A stretch of 64,000 nt of DNA from NCBI GenBank assembly GCA_963921195.1, contig OY992538.1, forward strand, positions 240,243,462 through 240,307,461, read 5' to 3'. Positions 32,937-44,125 of this stretch are shown in pieces. Source of the DNA: Pegoplata infirma (taxonomy: Eukaryota; Arthropoda; Insecta; Diptera; Anthomyiidae). The position numbers and the translations under genes are program-made. The notes below the pieces were generated by a model that was not told the origin of the DNA, did not search any database, and was given only the letters and a program-made list of their open reading frames with translations. Within the stretch, counting starts at the first letter, position 1. Each line of letters begins with the position of its first letter.

Positions 32937-33964
32937 ACGTCTCGACCAGGAGTGCTAATGTTTGCGAATTTTAAAGAGCAGTGGGAAAATATAAAAGACA
33001 AACCGTACAGTCTTGGCATATAAGATGAGGAAATGTCAGGCAACATACCAGCTCAAATCCAAACTGACATCAAGTTGTTTTGTTGGGCTCAAATAAAAGA
33101 AAAGCAACCCAGAGACGAATACAAGGAGTTTCTTGAAATTGTTTTATTATACCTTGGCGAAAACATTCCTAATAAGCATTTTAGACCACCAGGACCCATC
33201 AGTCATGCTCAAAAAAGAATTAAATGCGCTTCTTGATGTGACGGTTTTCATTATAACAATTTACGTAAAAGCTTGGTTTAGCGCTACCAAAGCAATAGAA
33301 GCTCCAAATAATGATTTGAATTTTTTGAAAGCGATTGCCAATTATGCTTCAATTGATAAGATTCTGTCGCAACGATTGGTCAAGAGATTCTCTTATCTCT
33401 CTGTGAAATAAAACGAAAAATGTCGAATGCAATTCGTATATTTGAAGAAGAGAAAGAGGAATTGGAGGAAGAGTTATCTGACGATGAGATGGACGAATCG
33501 TCTAACGAAGACAGCGAGGAAGAAGAAGACGATGATATCGGGGAAGAAGGTGCCTCAGAGGATAGCGGCGACAGTGGCAACTGGATTGTAATCCTCCAGT
33601 ACATGTTGTTGGATTCGAAAAGAATTAACATGGCATCGAAACAAGTGAATCAAGAACTCATGGAAACTGATTTAAGCCACTACGTCACACTGAGACCCCA
33701 ACATTTTTTGCACGCTTCGGAATAACAACAAATTTCGTTGCTTCCGATCCAAATACTTGGAAAAATCGTCAGGACTACCAGCGAGCGCTGCAAATATTAC
33801 GTAAATTACATGTTGTCAACGACGCTGCCGAAAGAGGAGTAAAATTAATAGAAGACTATAACAACATGTTGTGCCGTAACGAGGAGGAAAAAATAGTTTT
33901 GCTTCAGGTCGTGGCCGAAAATCGGAAACAATATCCATCACACTATAAAAATAAATTAATTTGA
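32937..33964 (+). pseudogene. Decayed transposon protein with acidic region, copy 2
   Basis: Homologous to 7986-9140. The probable start is mutated (ATG to ACG near 32937). The early part reads RPGVLMFANFKEQW and shares with copy 1 an in-frame TAA after SLGI. Readable parts are IPAQIQTDIKLFCWAQIKEK, PRDEYKEFLEIVLLYLG and KELNALLDVTVFIITIYVK. A deletion removes the MAKGIY...GLAN segment. Another removes HLWYLSGEAVALALFD. A frameshift near 33695 breaks the C-terminal part, which still encodes VVNDAAERGVKLI in another frame. The acidic block lies at about 33435-33560. Non-functional. Confidence 0.7.
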
Positions 33965-34089
33965 TTTATAGTTATATTATTTATCATTTTTTATTATTTT
34001 CAAGTTAAAAAAAATATTTTTTTTACGCTTAACAAAAGTTACTATTAAATTACAAATTACAGACCTCGGATTTCTCGATAAAATAAATA

Positions 34090-35130
34090 AAAAAATTGTG
34101 GAGTAACACCTTGAAGATAGAGAATAGGTATGTTTGAAGAAAATGTTTTGGCTAAAAAAAATATATGGGCAGGTGATACATTTGACTTCTCTACATACAT
34201 TACTAATTTAGTTTTCCCCAGGGGAGCACCCCTACAAAGTGGAAATACGGCGTAGGTATGTTCAGAAAAAAATGTAGGGAGCAAAAATTAATGGGGGTCA
34301 CTCTGCATTTACCGTTCCTAAAAGGCAGAGTGGGAGCGGTAGGCGCAGATTTTATAAAAAAAAAATTAAAAAATAAAAAAAATGTGTGGGGACACCCTTA
34401 AGGCTTTAAAATAGAGGGTAGGTTTGTTTTGGGAAAATGTTGGGGCTGAAAAAATATTGGGGGTCGGTCACACATTTAACTTCTCTAGGGTCACCCCTGC
34501 GATAGTTAGAGCGGTGAGAGCAAGTTTTACAAAAATGTCATTTTGTGTGGGAGACCCCTTAGGAATTGGAGATATGGAATTGGTAAGTTCAGAAGAAGTG
34601 TTGGGGGCTAAAAATTAATGGGGGTTGGTCTTAATAATGACCCCTCTAGGAGGCACCATTGGACCGGTAGGAGCTGATTTAATATGACAATTTAAGAAAA
34701 AATTAAAAAAATGTATGGGGACCACCCTAAGGATTGACGATAGGGGGTAGGTATGTTCTAAGAAAATGTTGGGGTTGAAAAAATATTGGGGGTCGGTCAT
34801 ACATTTGATTCCTCTAGGGTGACTTCTAGGACAGCTAGAGCGGTAGGAGCAAGATTTTTTAAAAATTGAACCTTTGTATGGGACCCCCCTTAGGGATTGG
34901 AAATAGGGCTTAGGTATGTTTGGCAAAAGTGTTCAGGGGGGAAAAATAATGGGGGCCGGTGTCACATTTGACCCCTCTAGGAGCAAAACCAGGGGAGTTT
35001 TGTGCCTTTTTGTGGATTTTTCCCCTCTACGCCCAACTTTGACCCCGATGAGCGACCGCTAGATCCTATCCGATCTGCCCTATTTTTTGGCCCATGCATT
35101 TTTTTTACGAACCTCACAAAATAAGCGGTT
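34090..35130. repeat. Subterminal tandem-repeat array, right arm of copy 2
   Basis: Inverted counterpart of 32040-32900. Confidence 0.75.
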
Positions 35131-35181
35131 CTAGCGTGTCGAAATCGAAAACACGTGCACTATCCCACCCCTAATGGTCAT

Positions 35182-35400
35182 AGGCTGGTTAAGTTTGGAA
35201 ATGGGAAAAATCGGAGCAAGGGGGAACAAATTACCCCTTAGAGATCTAAACCAACCTCAGAAAAATGGAATTTTTTTGCAGGATTTTTTGTACTTTTGTT
35301 TAACAAATCCAACATTTTTATGTCAGAGGAAGTTCAAAACCCGGCTTGTGGACCCAGCGAATAAAAAAAAAATGTTGACAAGATTTGAACTTTGACCTCA
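35182..35400 (+). mobile_element. HINE sub-family E, right remnant
   Basis: AGGCTGGTTAAGTTTGGAAA, AAATCGGAGCAAGGGGG and CAACCTCAGAAAAATGG match sub-family E at 40735-41095 and 62928-63255. No 3' hairpin is seen. Confidence 0.65.
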
Positions 35401-35589
35401 ATTTTCTTAAAATCCTGATGTGATGAAAAAAAATTGGAGAGCGGATTTTCAGTAAAATCAGTAATTATTTAACTGTTAAAAATATATATCATTTAAATAA
35501 AATTTTGTAATAAAACGATAAGTAATACATAATTATATTTAAAAATAATCACTTTAAAAATACTTTTTTTTTCGTTCATTGACCCCATT
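35401..35589. other. Unassigned non-coding DNA
   Basis: AT-rich; nothing recognised. Confidence 0.3.
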
Positions 35590-36420
35590 TTAGACCTTAC
35601 ACCAGGCCGCAGCTGCAACTGGAGCACTAGTCTCTACCCCAGGAGTATTAAGGAATACTTCTTGTTGGGGTCAGTAACTGCGATGGGGTTGGGAATCGCT
35701 GGTATTAAATTTCCTTTTGGTGGCAAGATAATGGAGTGATTATAGCCTGGTGGACTTCGCCTTATTATGGTTCTCTTTCGGCACGCAAACCTTCGTCCTA
35801 CTGGTCACAGTATCCTTAATGGTTTTCGCTCTTTCTTACGGTGGCTCTCAGTGCGTTCCTTGGGATGCGCACAACACTTATGTTTTCTGGGTGGCTTTCG
35901 TTTATACACCAAAGTAAACACGATAGTTATTTGTTTTTAGTACAAATATAAGTTTATTTCACGTTTTTATTTGCAAGTTGATTTAATTAACAAAATTTAA
36001 TTTAATTTACAAAAAGGTCGCTCGAATGAAGATGTAAAAAGACAATAACTAATTGTCGCAAAAAACCACCACCATTAATGTGTGTATGTATGTAAGTTGT
36101 ATGCAAAAGTAACGAGTAGCGAAAATTTTGCATACAACTAACAGCCACTGTTGCCACCGTCATGGTTACTTAAATAAGAGTAGGCGCCCATACCTTTGCA
36201 GCACTGTCGTACAACTTGTTAGATACAACTTGTTGCATCCAACTTGTTGGACATGTGCATAGTACCTCTCAGTACACTGGGCGAAAGGAATAAGTTTAGA
36301 GTATTATGAATACACTTAAAGAAAGGAATGTGTGGCGCAAACACTTCTTGTTTGGAGATTGTAAAGAATCTTCATTCCCTTTCGTCCCCCCACAAGAGTT
36401 GCAATCCAAAATATAAACTG
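35590..36420 (-). mobile_element. Possible LTR-retrotransposon remnant
   Basis: This block is less AT-rich and less repetitive than its surroundings. Read on the minus strand it has a TATA-like CTTATTTAAG (about 36170), an AATAAA (about 35950) and TTTACTTTGGTGTATAAACG, somewhat like an LTR end plus primer-binding region. A leader-like stretch with CCAAAAGGAAATTTAATACC follows. Perfect inverted repeats GTTGTATGCAAAA/TTTTGCATACAAC are at 36095-36146, and a three-fold ACAACTTGTT(G/A) repeat is at about 36209-36249. No gag or pol and no second LTR are visible, so this is only a suggestion. Confidence 0.25.
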
Positions 36421-36461
36421 TATTTTTCTAATTTGTCAAAAATTGGCACGTCTTAAGTGTA

Positions 36462-36965
36462 CACTTAGAAAATTATTGCAGTTACTACATGACGGTCATT
36501 TGTGTAGTAAGTAGTAGTTGTTGTTTTCAACTACAATTTCAGTTGTTTTTGTATAAAAAATCTCAAACAACTGTTTTTTGTAGTCGTTTTAAAAAAACAA
36601 ATACAAAAAATTACTAGATTGTAGTAACAGTTTTATGTAGTTGTTTTAAGTCTATAAAAAATTTATAAATTTTCTAGAAATTTTTAGAAAAACGGATGTG
36701 CAGGAATTATTTCCAAATAATTTTATCCGTTTTTGATGTTTAAAATTTTTTTGTTAATAAAAAAAAATCCAGACAAAAATTCAGTAAAAACAACTGTAAT
36801 TTGAAGTAGTTTTTACATTTTTTTGCAGTTGTTAATCAATAGTTAAAAACAACAACAATTTTTGGTTGATTTTATTGTAAAATGTAGTGGACGCCTAAAC
36901 AACAACAAATGTAGTAGTTTTAACTGTATTTTGTAATGGAATCTACCGTCATATTTTTTCGAGTG
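36462..36965. mobile_element. TA-flanked MITE, CACTYRGAAAA termini
   Basis: Left CACTTAGAAAATTATTG and right (inward) CACTCGAAAAAATATGACGG, with GACGGT inside both ends. TA lies directly outside each end. The interior has GTAGTTGTTTT/AACAACTGT repeats. 504 bp. Confidence 0.75.
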
Positions 36966-36967
36966 TA

Positions 36968-37748
36968 TTGTTATGCAAAATGTAAACTTTTATTTGCTTT
37001 TGGTTTCGTCCCATTCCGATTCAGAAAGTTAGATTTTGCATCACTGTTTAATTATACTTCTATAATACTAAGCACAACTGTTTGTAGTATGTAGATTGAG
37101 GTAGGTACATATTTCATATTTAAGTATGTATATAAATGTTTATATAAACTGCGTAAGTAACATTATAGGCAGTTATGTGACATACAGCTAGACTTGAGTT
37201 TCCTTTTCCTACTTTGAAACCTTCTTTTCCTGTTTCATACACATTCTTTGTACGTATGTGTTTGCCTTGTTGAATTCTTTATGTTTTGCATACGTTGACA
37301 CTTAACAAAAAGAACAAAATAATAAAGAAAAATAAAAAAATGTAATAATAAAAGGAAAAGAAGACGACAATGATGACGAAAGAAGTACGTACTTTTGTTA
37401 TTATTGTTGTAGGTTGCACTCTACGGGTTGACAATTATGAGTTTTCAGTACAATAAATTTAAATAATACCGCCCAAGAACTAAAAAAACTGTTGAAGCTT
37501 TATGACAAAGTATTATAAATGCAATATACTGTAAAACCTGTAGTAAATGAACAATTTAAGACTATATTTTCGGAATTTCCTGAAAAAAAAAACACATAAG
37601 ACTAACAATAAGAAGTCTTATAAGAATTCGGTTATTGCTCAAACATTTGAAGTGGTTATATTCTGCTTAAAAAACACTTCATTTTATAGGCAGTTGAAGC
37701 AAAATTCTGCACCTAACAACTTACAATTAGACAATAATCGATGGTCTG
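36968..37748. other. Intron-like unique DNA
   Basis: GTATGTAT and TACATA words; no repeat boundaries or coding motifs. The open frame at 37547-37771 runs into the next element and is not credible. Confidence 0.4.
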
Positions 37749-37754
37749 TATTTT

Positions 37755-38966
37755 CTAGAGTTTGCAAATAATCAAGATATTTCATAATCGCGATTACGAT
37801 TAAAAAAATTTCCGTTAATCGCGATTACGATTAATCGATTTTTTTTAAATAATTTGAGTTTCAATAGCTTTAAAAAAAAATCTTTTGAAATTTACATTTT
37901 AGACAAAAAATACGAAAATACAAAAATTATTTTTAAGAACTAAAATTAAAAACTTTCGAACTTTTCTAGTAAAACTAATTCGTGATTTTGGAACCACAGT
38001 CTCTTTTTTAGGATATCATTGCGCGTCGAAAGAACGCTCGAGCGCCCTTAAGAATTTTTTGTTAAGACATTTTTTGTAAACTTATAATTAAAATTCTTTG
38101 TTGATAAAATTTTACACATGCTTTAATTTTTGATATCTTCAACATCAAAAAGATTTTTGGAGAAATCGCGGCGTTTGTTTATGTTAGTTCGAATTTTTTT
38201 TTAACCGACCTTCAAACTTTGCAGTCAAAAAATTGTTTATGTTAGTTCGAATTTTTTTTTAACCGACCTTCAAACTTTGCAGTCAAATACCGATTTTCAG
38301 CATATTGTTTATATGGGTTTTTGGCTATAACTCGTCGACTAATTGATATTTTTCAATTTATAAAATTATTGCTAGGGACCTGACCAACATTTAAAATTTT
38401 TTGAAAAAAATGATTTCGAAAATTTTTGTGGTGCTTATAAAGCAAAATGTTGGAAAAAAGAATGCAAAAAATTATTTTTCCAACATTTTGTTTCTTTCTA
38501 AATCATTTTTTTTTTTAAATTTTAATTGTTGGACAGGTCTCTAGCAATAATTTAGTTTTTACAGATTGAAAAAATATAAATTAGTCGACGAGTTATAGCC
38601 AAAAAACCATATAAAAATATGCTGAAAATCGGCATTTGACTGCAAAGTTCGAAGGTCGATTAAAAAAAAAAATTCGAACTAACAGAAACAAACGCCGCGA
38701 TACGGGTCTTCTAATTTAGCTACTAGGGGTGAAAACCTAACTTTTGCTAACCTGAATTTGTTCCACAGTGTAATTTTTAATACATAGAAACTTCAAAATG
38801 GGTTTCAAAAAATTTTGGAACTGATTTAAATTCGTTATAAACACAGTGTATTTGATATAAAATTATTAATCGTAATCGCATGATTTTTTTGTCGATTACG
38901 ATTACGATTAATTGGTGCGATTAATCGCGATTTCGATTTCGATTTTAATCGTTTTGCAAACTCTAG
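37755..38966. mobile_element. Fold-back element, CTAGAGTTTGCAAA termini
   Basis: Left CTAGAGTTTGCAAA and right TTTGCAAACTCTAG are exact complements. TATTTT at 37749-37754 and 38967-38972 is a probable 6-bp duplication. Subterminal AATCGCGATTACGATTA words repeat on both sides. A second inverted pair (TTAGTTCGAAT, CAAACTTTGCAGTCAAA, GACGAGTTATAGCC and complements) frames the centre. A 57-bp direct duplication lies at about 38175-38287. Confidence 0.85.
38175..38287 (+). repeat. Tandem duplication of about 57 bp inside fold-back
   Basis: TTGTTTATGTTAGTTCGAAT through CTTTGCAGTCAAA occurs twice in direct succession with no visible change. The mirrored arm near 38635-38690 has it once, so the duplication postdates fold-back formation. 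Confidence 0.85.
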
Positions 38967-39030
38967 TATTTTCCATGCGTATTTAATGTTACATTTTTTT
39001 TTTGATGACTATCATCAAATTTTATTTCAG

Positions 39031-39112
39031 TCCACCCTGTGTTTTTGAACAGTTAACATATTTCTCTGCTCTGCAGAATGGAGTCACTCTCCCCTTTATA
39101 GACACAGCATAA
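39031..39112 (+). CDS. Candidate terminal coding exon, unknown gene
   Basis: A 3' splice-site-like ATCAAATTTTATTTCAG ends at 39030. In one phase the following sequence is open as PPCVFEQLTYFSALQNGVTL then PFIDTA and a TAA at 39110-39112. The block is clearly GC-richer than its surroundings and lies outside any recognised repeat, 64 bp after the fold-back ends. I do not recognise the peptide. A chance open frame remains quite possible. Confidence 0.3.
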
Positions 39113-40734
39113 AAATTACAAGCGACATATTTCTATTAAATTTACAATTATCTTCCCTTCCAATGTTAAATTATTAAAATCAAAATATTCAAAATTCGTG
39201 GACATCAAATATTTATTTGCCTTTAATTTGCATTTAATATTTTCCTCAGAAATATATAAAATGATACTGCATAGCAAGTAATGAGTGAAAGTAGCTGCAG
39301 TAAATTAACAAAAGCAAACATTAATTTTATAAAATAAAAGTTTAAACAATAGTGATACCCAAGTGGTTTATAAAATTTGAAACTTATATAGTTTGCATAA
39401 ACTAACATTAGGTTGACATTTTTGTCGACACAATTTAAAACAACATTGGTAGGAAATTTTTAGTAAGATGCTTTGCAATTGTCCGGAAAGCAATAGTTTT
39501 TTCGAGCAAGTAGTTTTTTTGAAATTTTTTTTTTTAATTAATAATTTTGTTGAGATTAACACTGAATATATTTAAAAATCTATTGTAATAGAAATTTGTT
39601 CCAAAAAAATTTCCTGGGAATAAAATTTCAATTTTTTTCTTCATTGTCTGTATCTTAAAAATGTTTTACAAAACATTTAAAATAAAAATCCATACAACAG
39701 TTTGTCAGCCTAATATAATTTTTTTTGTGTAATTTTTGGTATACTTTCTACTAGCATGACTTTTCTTTTCTTAAGTAAATTAACCTCTAATTGGGTTATT
39801 CTACTTACTTACTTAGTTTAATGCTAAGTATGTTGGAAAATGTGTTCTAACAAAAAAAAGATTGAAAAAAAGGAAAATGAAAAAAAAAAATCCATTTAAC
39901 CGCTTCCACAAACTCCATTAAGGTTTTCACTTTACTTTGTTTGACTGAGTGAGTGTATGTATTTTTTGGCCCACTTTCTTTTTTTATTATTGAATTATAA
40001 TATTGTCTTTATGTTCAATTTTTTCAAAGACAACAATATGAAAAAAAGCAAGCTAAATTCTGTTCATCACTTACTCTGCTACACGAGTCATATATACCAC
40101 AGAATCTTTTATACCCACACACAATAAGAAAAAATATAGGGAATATTTTTTCCTTTTTTCTCACCCACACATTTTAGTGGCGGTAGTTGAAGTAGTAGTA
40201 GTAATAATAGCAGTTGCTATAAATGTTAGTACGTAGATAGGTATGTAGGTGAGTAGGTACTAGTAGTATATGAAAATTCAAAAAACGTTTTAACTTAAGT
40301 CAATATTTGCTTAATTTCATTTGCCATCAATTCATTCAGTGCTTCTGACTGTTGATGCTGCTCCTTGATCGACTTGTGTTCCTTTTTCTTCATTTATGTT
40401 ATTTTTTTTTTGTTTGTCATTCTCATTCTCTTGTTTTACTTTATTTTAACGTGGTTTATTTCCTTTGGTGGCTTCATTTTTGTCTATTCTTTACTATTTG
40501 AATATATAATTTACTTTACCAATTTTCAATTGAATGCTGTGTGTGTGTTGACTGTTTTTTTGTTCATCTTATTTGAAACATTCGTATTGCATGAGGTTTC
40601 ATGTTTAAACATACTTCCTCGTGTCATAAGTGATTTGCCCTTTTTATTTTAATGTTATTCTTTCCATTTTAGCTTTTGCTTACTTTGTATTTGTGTATTG
40701 TTTCATTTCATTTCTTTGTAGTTGGTGTATTTTT
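39113..40734. other. Intron-like unique DNA
   Basis: AGTAGTAGTAGTA near 40190 and GTAGGTA repeats; T-rich stretch 40365-40730 gives hydrophobic-looking open frames of no credibility. No element recognised. Confidence 0.4.
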
Positions 40735-41095
40735 TATAACCTCCACAACCGCGGTATAGAGGTATACTCACTTTGTCATTTCGTGTGTAATGCATCGAAA
40801 TATTGGTCGAGGACTTCATAGAGTGTCTGTTCGTCCGGCCGTCTATCGGTGGAAGACACTAAACATTCCAAAATAAAATAGTTAGACTCTTGAAGTTTGG
40901 CACACATATAGCAAATGGTCAATGGCTGGTTAAACTCAGAAATGTGCAAAATTTGAAAAAAGTTCCCCTTGAAAAATTAATCTAACCTCAGAAAAACTTC
41001 ATTTTGTGCAGGATTTTTTTTTGCACTTTTGTTAAATAAATGAAACAGAAATAGAGTTTTTGGGCCTCGAACTAGAATAAAATTTAATTCGAATA
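40735..41095 (+). mobile_element. HINE sub-family E, degenerate
   Basis: Decayed 5' pair TATAACCTCCACAACCGCGG..., then TCGAAATATTGGTCGAGGAC, a shrunken GTCTGTTCGTCCG tract, GAAGTTTGGCACACATAT and ATGGTCAATGGCTGGTTAAA. Confidence 0.7.
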
Positions 41096-41111
41096 ACAAA
41101 AAAAAAAAAAA

Positions 41112-41180
41112 AACCAAGTGAGAGTGTTAAATTCGGTTTCGGCTGTGCCGAATCTTTTTTACACTCCAAAATGTAAAAAA
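41112..41180 (-). mobile_element. HINE 3' end fragment
   Basis: Reads on the minus strand as a decayed hairpin ATTCGGCACAGCCGAAACCG followed by an AACACTCTCACTTG end. The same kind of end, also inverted, opens the cluster at 49209. Confidence 0.55.
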
Positions 41181-41202
41181 ATTAAAAAAAAAATATAAAA
41201 AA

Positions 41203-42361
41203 ACAAGTTTAAAAGTTAAATTTTCAAACGTAAAAAAAAATTAACAGTTTTGAAAAGAAATATATTATTTTGAGTGAAAAACTTTTTTTAGTCATTAAAA
41301 AAAAAAATTGACAAAAAATGTTTGTAGTAAAATATTTTTATAGTGTAAAAATATTTTTTTGATGTAAAAATTTTTTTTTTTGTAAAAATATTTTTGATTG
41401 ACAAAAATACGTTGTAAACAATGTTTTTAAAGCAGGTTTTTAAAAGTTTTTTAACACATGAATTTAAGGTGAAACCAATCTGAAATTCACGGGTTTTTGT
41501 AATAACTTTTGAACCACTGGACCAATTTTGATGCAATTCCACACCAACCAGAGCTGGGGAAGGGCAAATATATATAACAAGCTTCAGCAGCCTCAGAGTT
41601 GCCTTTCGAAAGTTAGAGTGTTTGTAAATTCGCAAATTCGGAAAAAACCCTTGCCGAAATTCACTCTTTTGCTTATAACTTTTGAACTACTGTACCGATT
41701 TCGCTGAATTGCAATACCAACCTGCCAAACATATATGCCAAACTTCAGCAACCTCAGTAAAGTCTTTCAAAAGTTACCGTGTTTTCTAAAGACAGACGAA
41801 CAGACGACGGGCGGACATCGTTAGATCGACATAAAATTGATCAAGGATCATGAACATAAACACACAAAAAAACCTTGTCAAATTACTAGAAAAAGGCTCG
41901 TAATCCCATTTTACCAATATTTGTTTTTTAACAAAAAATGTTCGATTGAAATTTAAATTTCGATCGAACATTTTTCAAGGTTTTTTTCTTGTAAATTCAC
42001 GAGAATTCCTTGTAAGTTTTATGTCGCCAAAAAAGCTTTAAGTTTACAATTTTATTGTTAAAAAGCTTGTAAAATTACAAAAAAAGCTCGTGATTTTTAC
42101 ATGGAATTCTCGTAAAATAGGAGGTAGCAAAAAATCTTGTAAAGTTACGAAACCTTCTTGTACAATTTTATTGGTAAAAAGCTTGTAAAATTACAAATTA
42201 TTATTGTCAAATAGGAGGTATTAAAAAAAGTTAATTTTTTTTGTAATTTTATAAGCTTTTTTTTTAGTGTATACTTTATGGAGTCCTGAACCAATATTTC
42301 GAGGTGTTACAAACAGAATGACAAAATTATATATCCTCTATCACTCGAGTGGTGGGTATAA
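41203..42361 (-). mobile_element. HINE sub-family B, interrupted by a MITE
   Basis: 5' pair TATACCCACCACTCGAGTGAT...GGATATATA near 42330-42361, GGACTCCATAAAGTATA, then the MITE, then core GATCAATTTTATGTCGATCT, a short (GTCY)n and the sub-family B body to ACTTGT at 41203. The 3' hairpin has been lost. Confidence 0.75.
41859..42269. mobile_element. MITE nested in HINE, TA-flanked
   Basis: Interrupts the conserved CATGAACATA|TACTTTATGG region. Begins AACACACAAAAAAACC and ends GCTTTTTTTTTAGTG with TA on both sides. The interior repeats AAAAAGCTTGTAAAATTACA and CTCGTAAAATAGGAGGTA-type words, and has a perfect palindrome TGTTCGATTGAAATTTAAAT / complement. Confidence 0.75.
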
Positions 42362-42436
42362 AAATGGGAGTGTTTTTTTTGGAGGAGGAGTTGGTGGGAG
42401 GCATTGGGAGCACATTTGAACTACTTCTGAAACTAA

Positions 42437-42700
42437 AATGGTTAAATTGTTCAACAAATATACCAATGTTCCGATTTTTCCCATTTCCGAACTTAACCAG
42501 CCTATGATCATAAGACATATTCGTGCCAAACTTCAGGAGGATAGCTCTTTAAGTTTGGACTGCATTGTGGTTTGCACAGACAGACAGACGGACGGACACA
42601 CAGACATTGCTAGAATGTCTTAAAATCTATCATGGTTTAATAATAAATATGATTTATGGGATCCCCGACCGATATTTCGATGCGTTACAGTATTTCTATC
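42437..42700 (-). mobile_element. HINE sub-family E fragment
   Basis: On the minus strand: GTAACGCATCGAAATATCGG, GATCCCATAAAT, core AGACATTCTAGCAATGTC, (GTCY)n, GAAGTTTGGCACGAATATG and the CTATGATCATAGGCTGG...GGTTAAG join. This is the uninterrupted version of the site occupied by the hAT-like copy 2. Confidence 0.75.
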
Positions 42701-42934
42701 TGCAATATATTAATAATATATAATGAGAATATCAGTAATATAATGTTTGAGCCTCGAACTAAAATAATACTCTAATCGAAGAAAGTAAGCAATTTTATGT
42801 TAGAAAAGGATAAAAACTCTGCACTTGTACACATTTTTTTTCGCGCGGGGAGAAGTATCCCCCAATAAACCCCGCCAAACCCCCTCCACTTTAAAAAACG
42901 CCCTCTCTACTTTTTTGTTTGTTATTTTTTACAT

Positions 42935-42990
42935 TTTGTAGGGTATAACAGATTCGCCACAGCCGATTTAACCACTCTCGCTTATTTTTT
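42935..42990 (+). mobile_element. HINE 3' end fragment
   Basis: GTAGGGTATAACAGATTCGCCACAGCCG hairpin-like end followed by ACCACTCTCGCTTA. Confidence 0.5.
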
Positions 42991-44123
42991 ATTCAATTTG
43001 CTTCGACCTTTTTTGTTTTTTTTATATTTTTTATTCGATTCTATTGTTTAACCACCAGCAGAGTGACTTCCTGACTATGAAGTTGTGTATGTGTGTGGTT
43101 GTGTGTGTGTGTGAATTTTAAAGAGCTGGCCGGGGGAAGTGAACAAAGTTAGAAGCCCAGTAACGTCCTTCATTCATTTATTCACTATGTAAATGTTTTA
43201 CTTGAAGATTTATTGCTTTAACAAATATTTTGTAATGTGATACTCTGATACTTTTGTTGGCTTAATTTACATTTCTAATAGGAGCATTTTTAGTTTTTTT
43301 TGTTAGATTTTTTATTATTTTATTTTCAATTTCAGGTCTATTTAAATTATTTAAAAGGTTTAGAAGTATTACTACAACATAAATAAAAGAAATTCACAAT
43401 TGAATTAATTTCGTTTTGTACAATTTATAAGGCCAATGGAAAACCAATAAAGTTTCATTCAGAATGTCATTGATTAGAATTATTTAAATTTTGATTTTTG
43501 TATACATCAGTATTTAATAAAACAAAGTTTAAAAAAAGTAGAAATTAACACAGAAACATTTTGTACATGGAGCATGTTCCGGAACCGGTTTAACTATAAG
43601 CGGTTCCATGGAACAGATATGAACGTCTTGAAACGCTCCAGTAAAAGAGCCAGACACCAATTCTAATTGCTTTTTAAACACCCCAAGTTAAAATTTATTT
43701 ATATTCAAAACCCTCCATCTTCCATTTTCACGAAAATTACTTTTTGATGGCAAAATATTCAGTAAAACGGCCCTCATATATGGTGTAAAATTCAGAACAT
43801 ATAATATTTTTTTTTCTATTTTATTTGCATTTTTGGTTTTCTCTATCTCTTACACAATTAATTTTTCTGAATGCAAAACCCTCTATCTTTTCAAATAATT
43901 AATTTACAAATATTTTTTTTTGAATAATTTCATCATGCATTACATGTTTTCATACTAAATTTTGCATGCTGAACATGAGTTTGTCAAAAAAATTCCAGAA
44001 CCACGATTTTGGTCCACTGATGCTAAGTTTTTCTGAAAATTCTTGTTTGACGAATAATATGTGAGACTAACAATAAGTAGTTGATTTAAAAAAATATTGT
44101 AGAATATTGAATTTTAATTACTC
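42991..44123. other. Unassigned non-coding DNA
   Basis: A GTGTGTGTGTGTG run near 43092-43113. No element boundaries. A weak exon-like frame at 43336 is listed among rejected items. Confidence 0.4.
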
Positions 44124-44125
44124 TA

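Larger units (their letters stand above)
31977..35173 (+). mobile_element. hAT-like 3.2-kb transposon, copy 2
   Basis: Ends TAAGGGTGGGATAGTG and (inward) TAGGGGTGGGATAGTG, exact 8-bp duplications ATGGTCAT at 31969-31976 and 35174-35181. Same arm arrays and central gene as copy 1, in the opposite orientation. It splits a HINE whose two sides join (…GAATATGTCCT / AGGCTGGTTAAG…) as in the uninterrupted relative at 42490-42540. Confidence 0.85.

Noticed and set aside
40365..40821. Two overlapping hydrophobic frames that look membrane-like.
   Set aside because: They arise from T-rich DNA (Phe/Leu/Ile codons) and run into a HINE; no start context or motif.
43336..43386. Short frame after TTTTCAATTTCAG (VYLNYLKGLEVLLQHK, stop).
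   Set aside because: Entirely AT-rich codons with no rise in GC; acceptor-plus-short-frame matches are expected by chance in such DNA.
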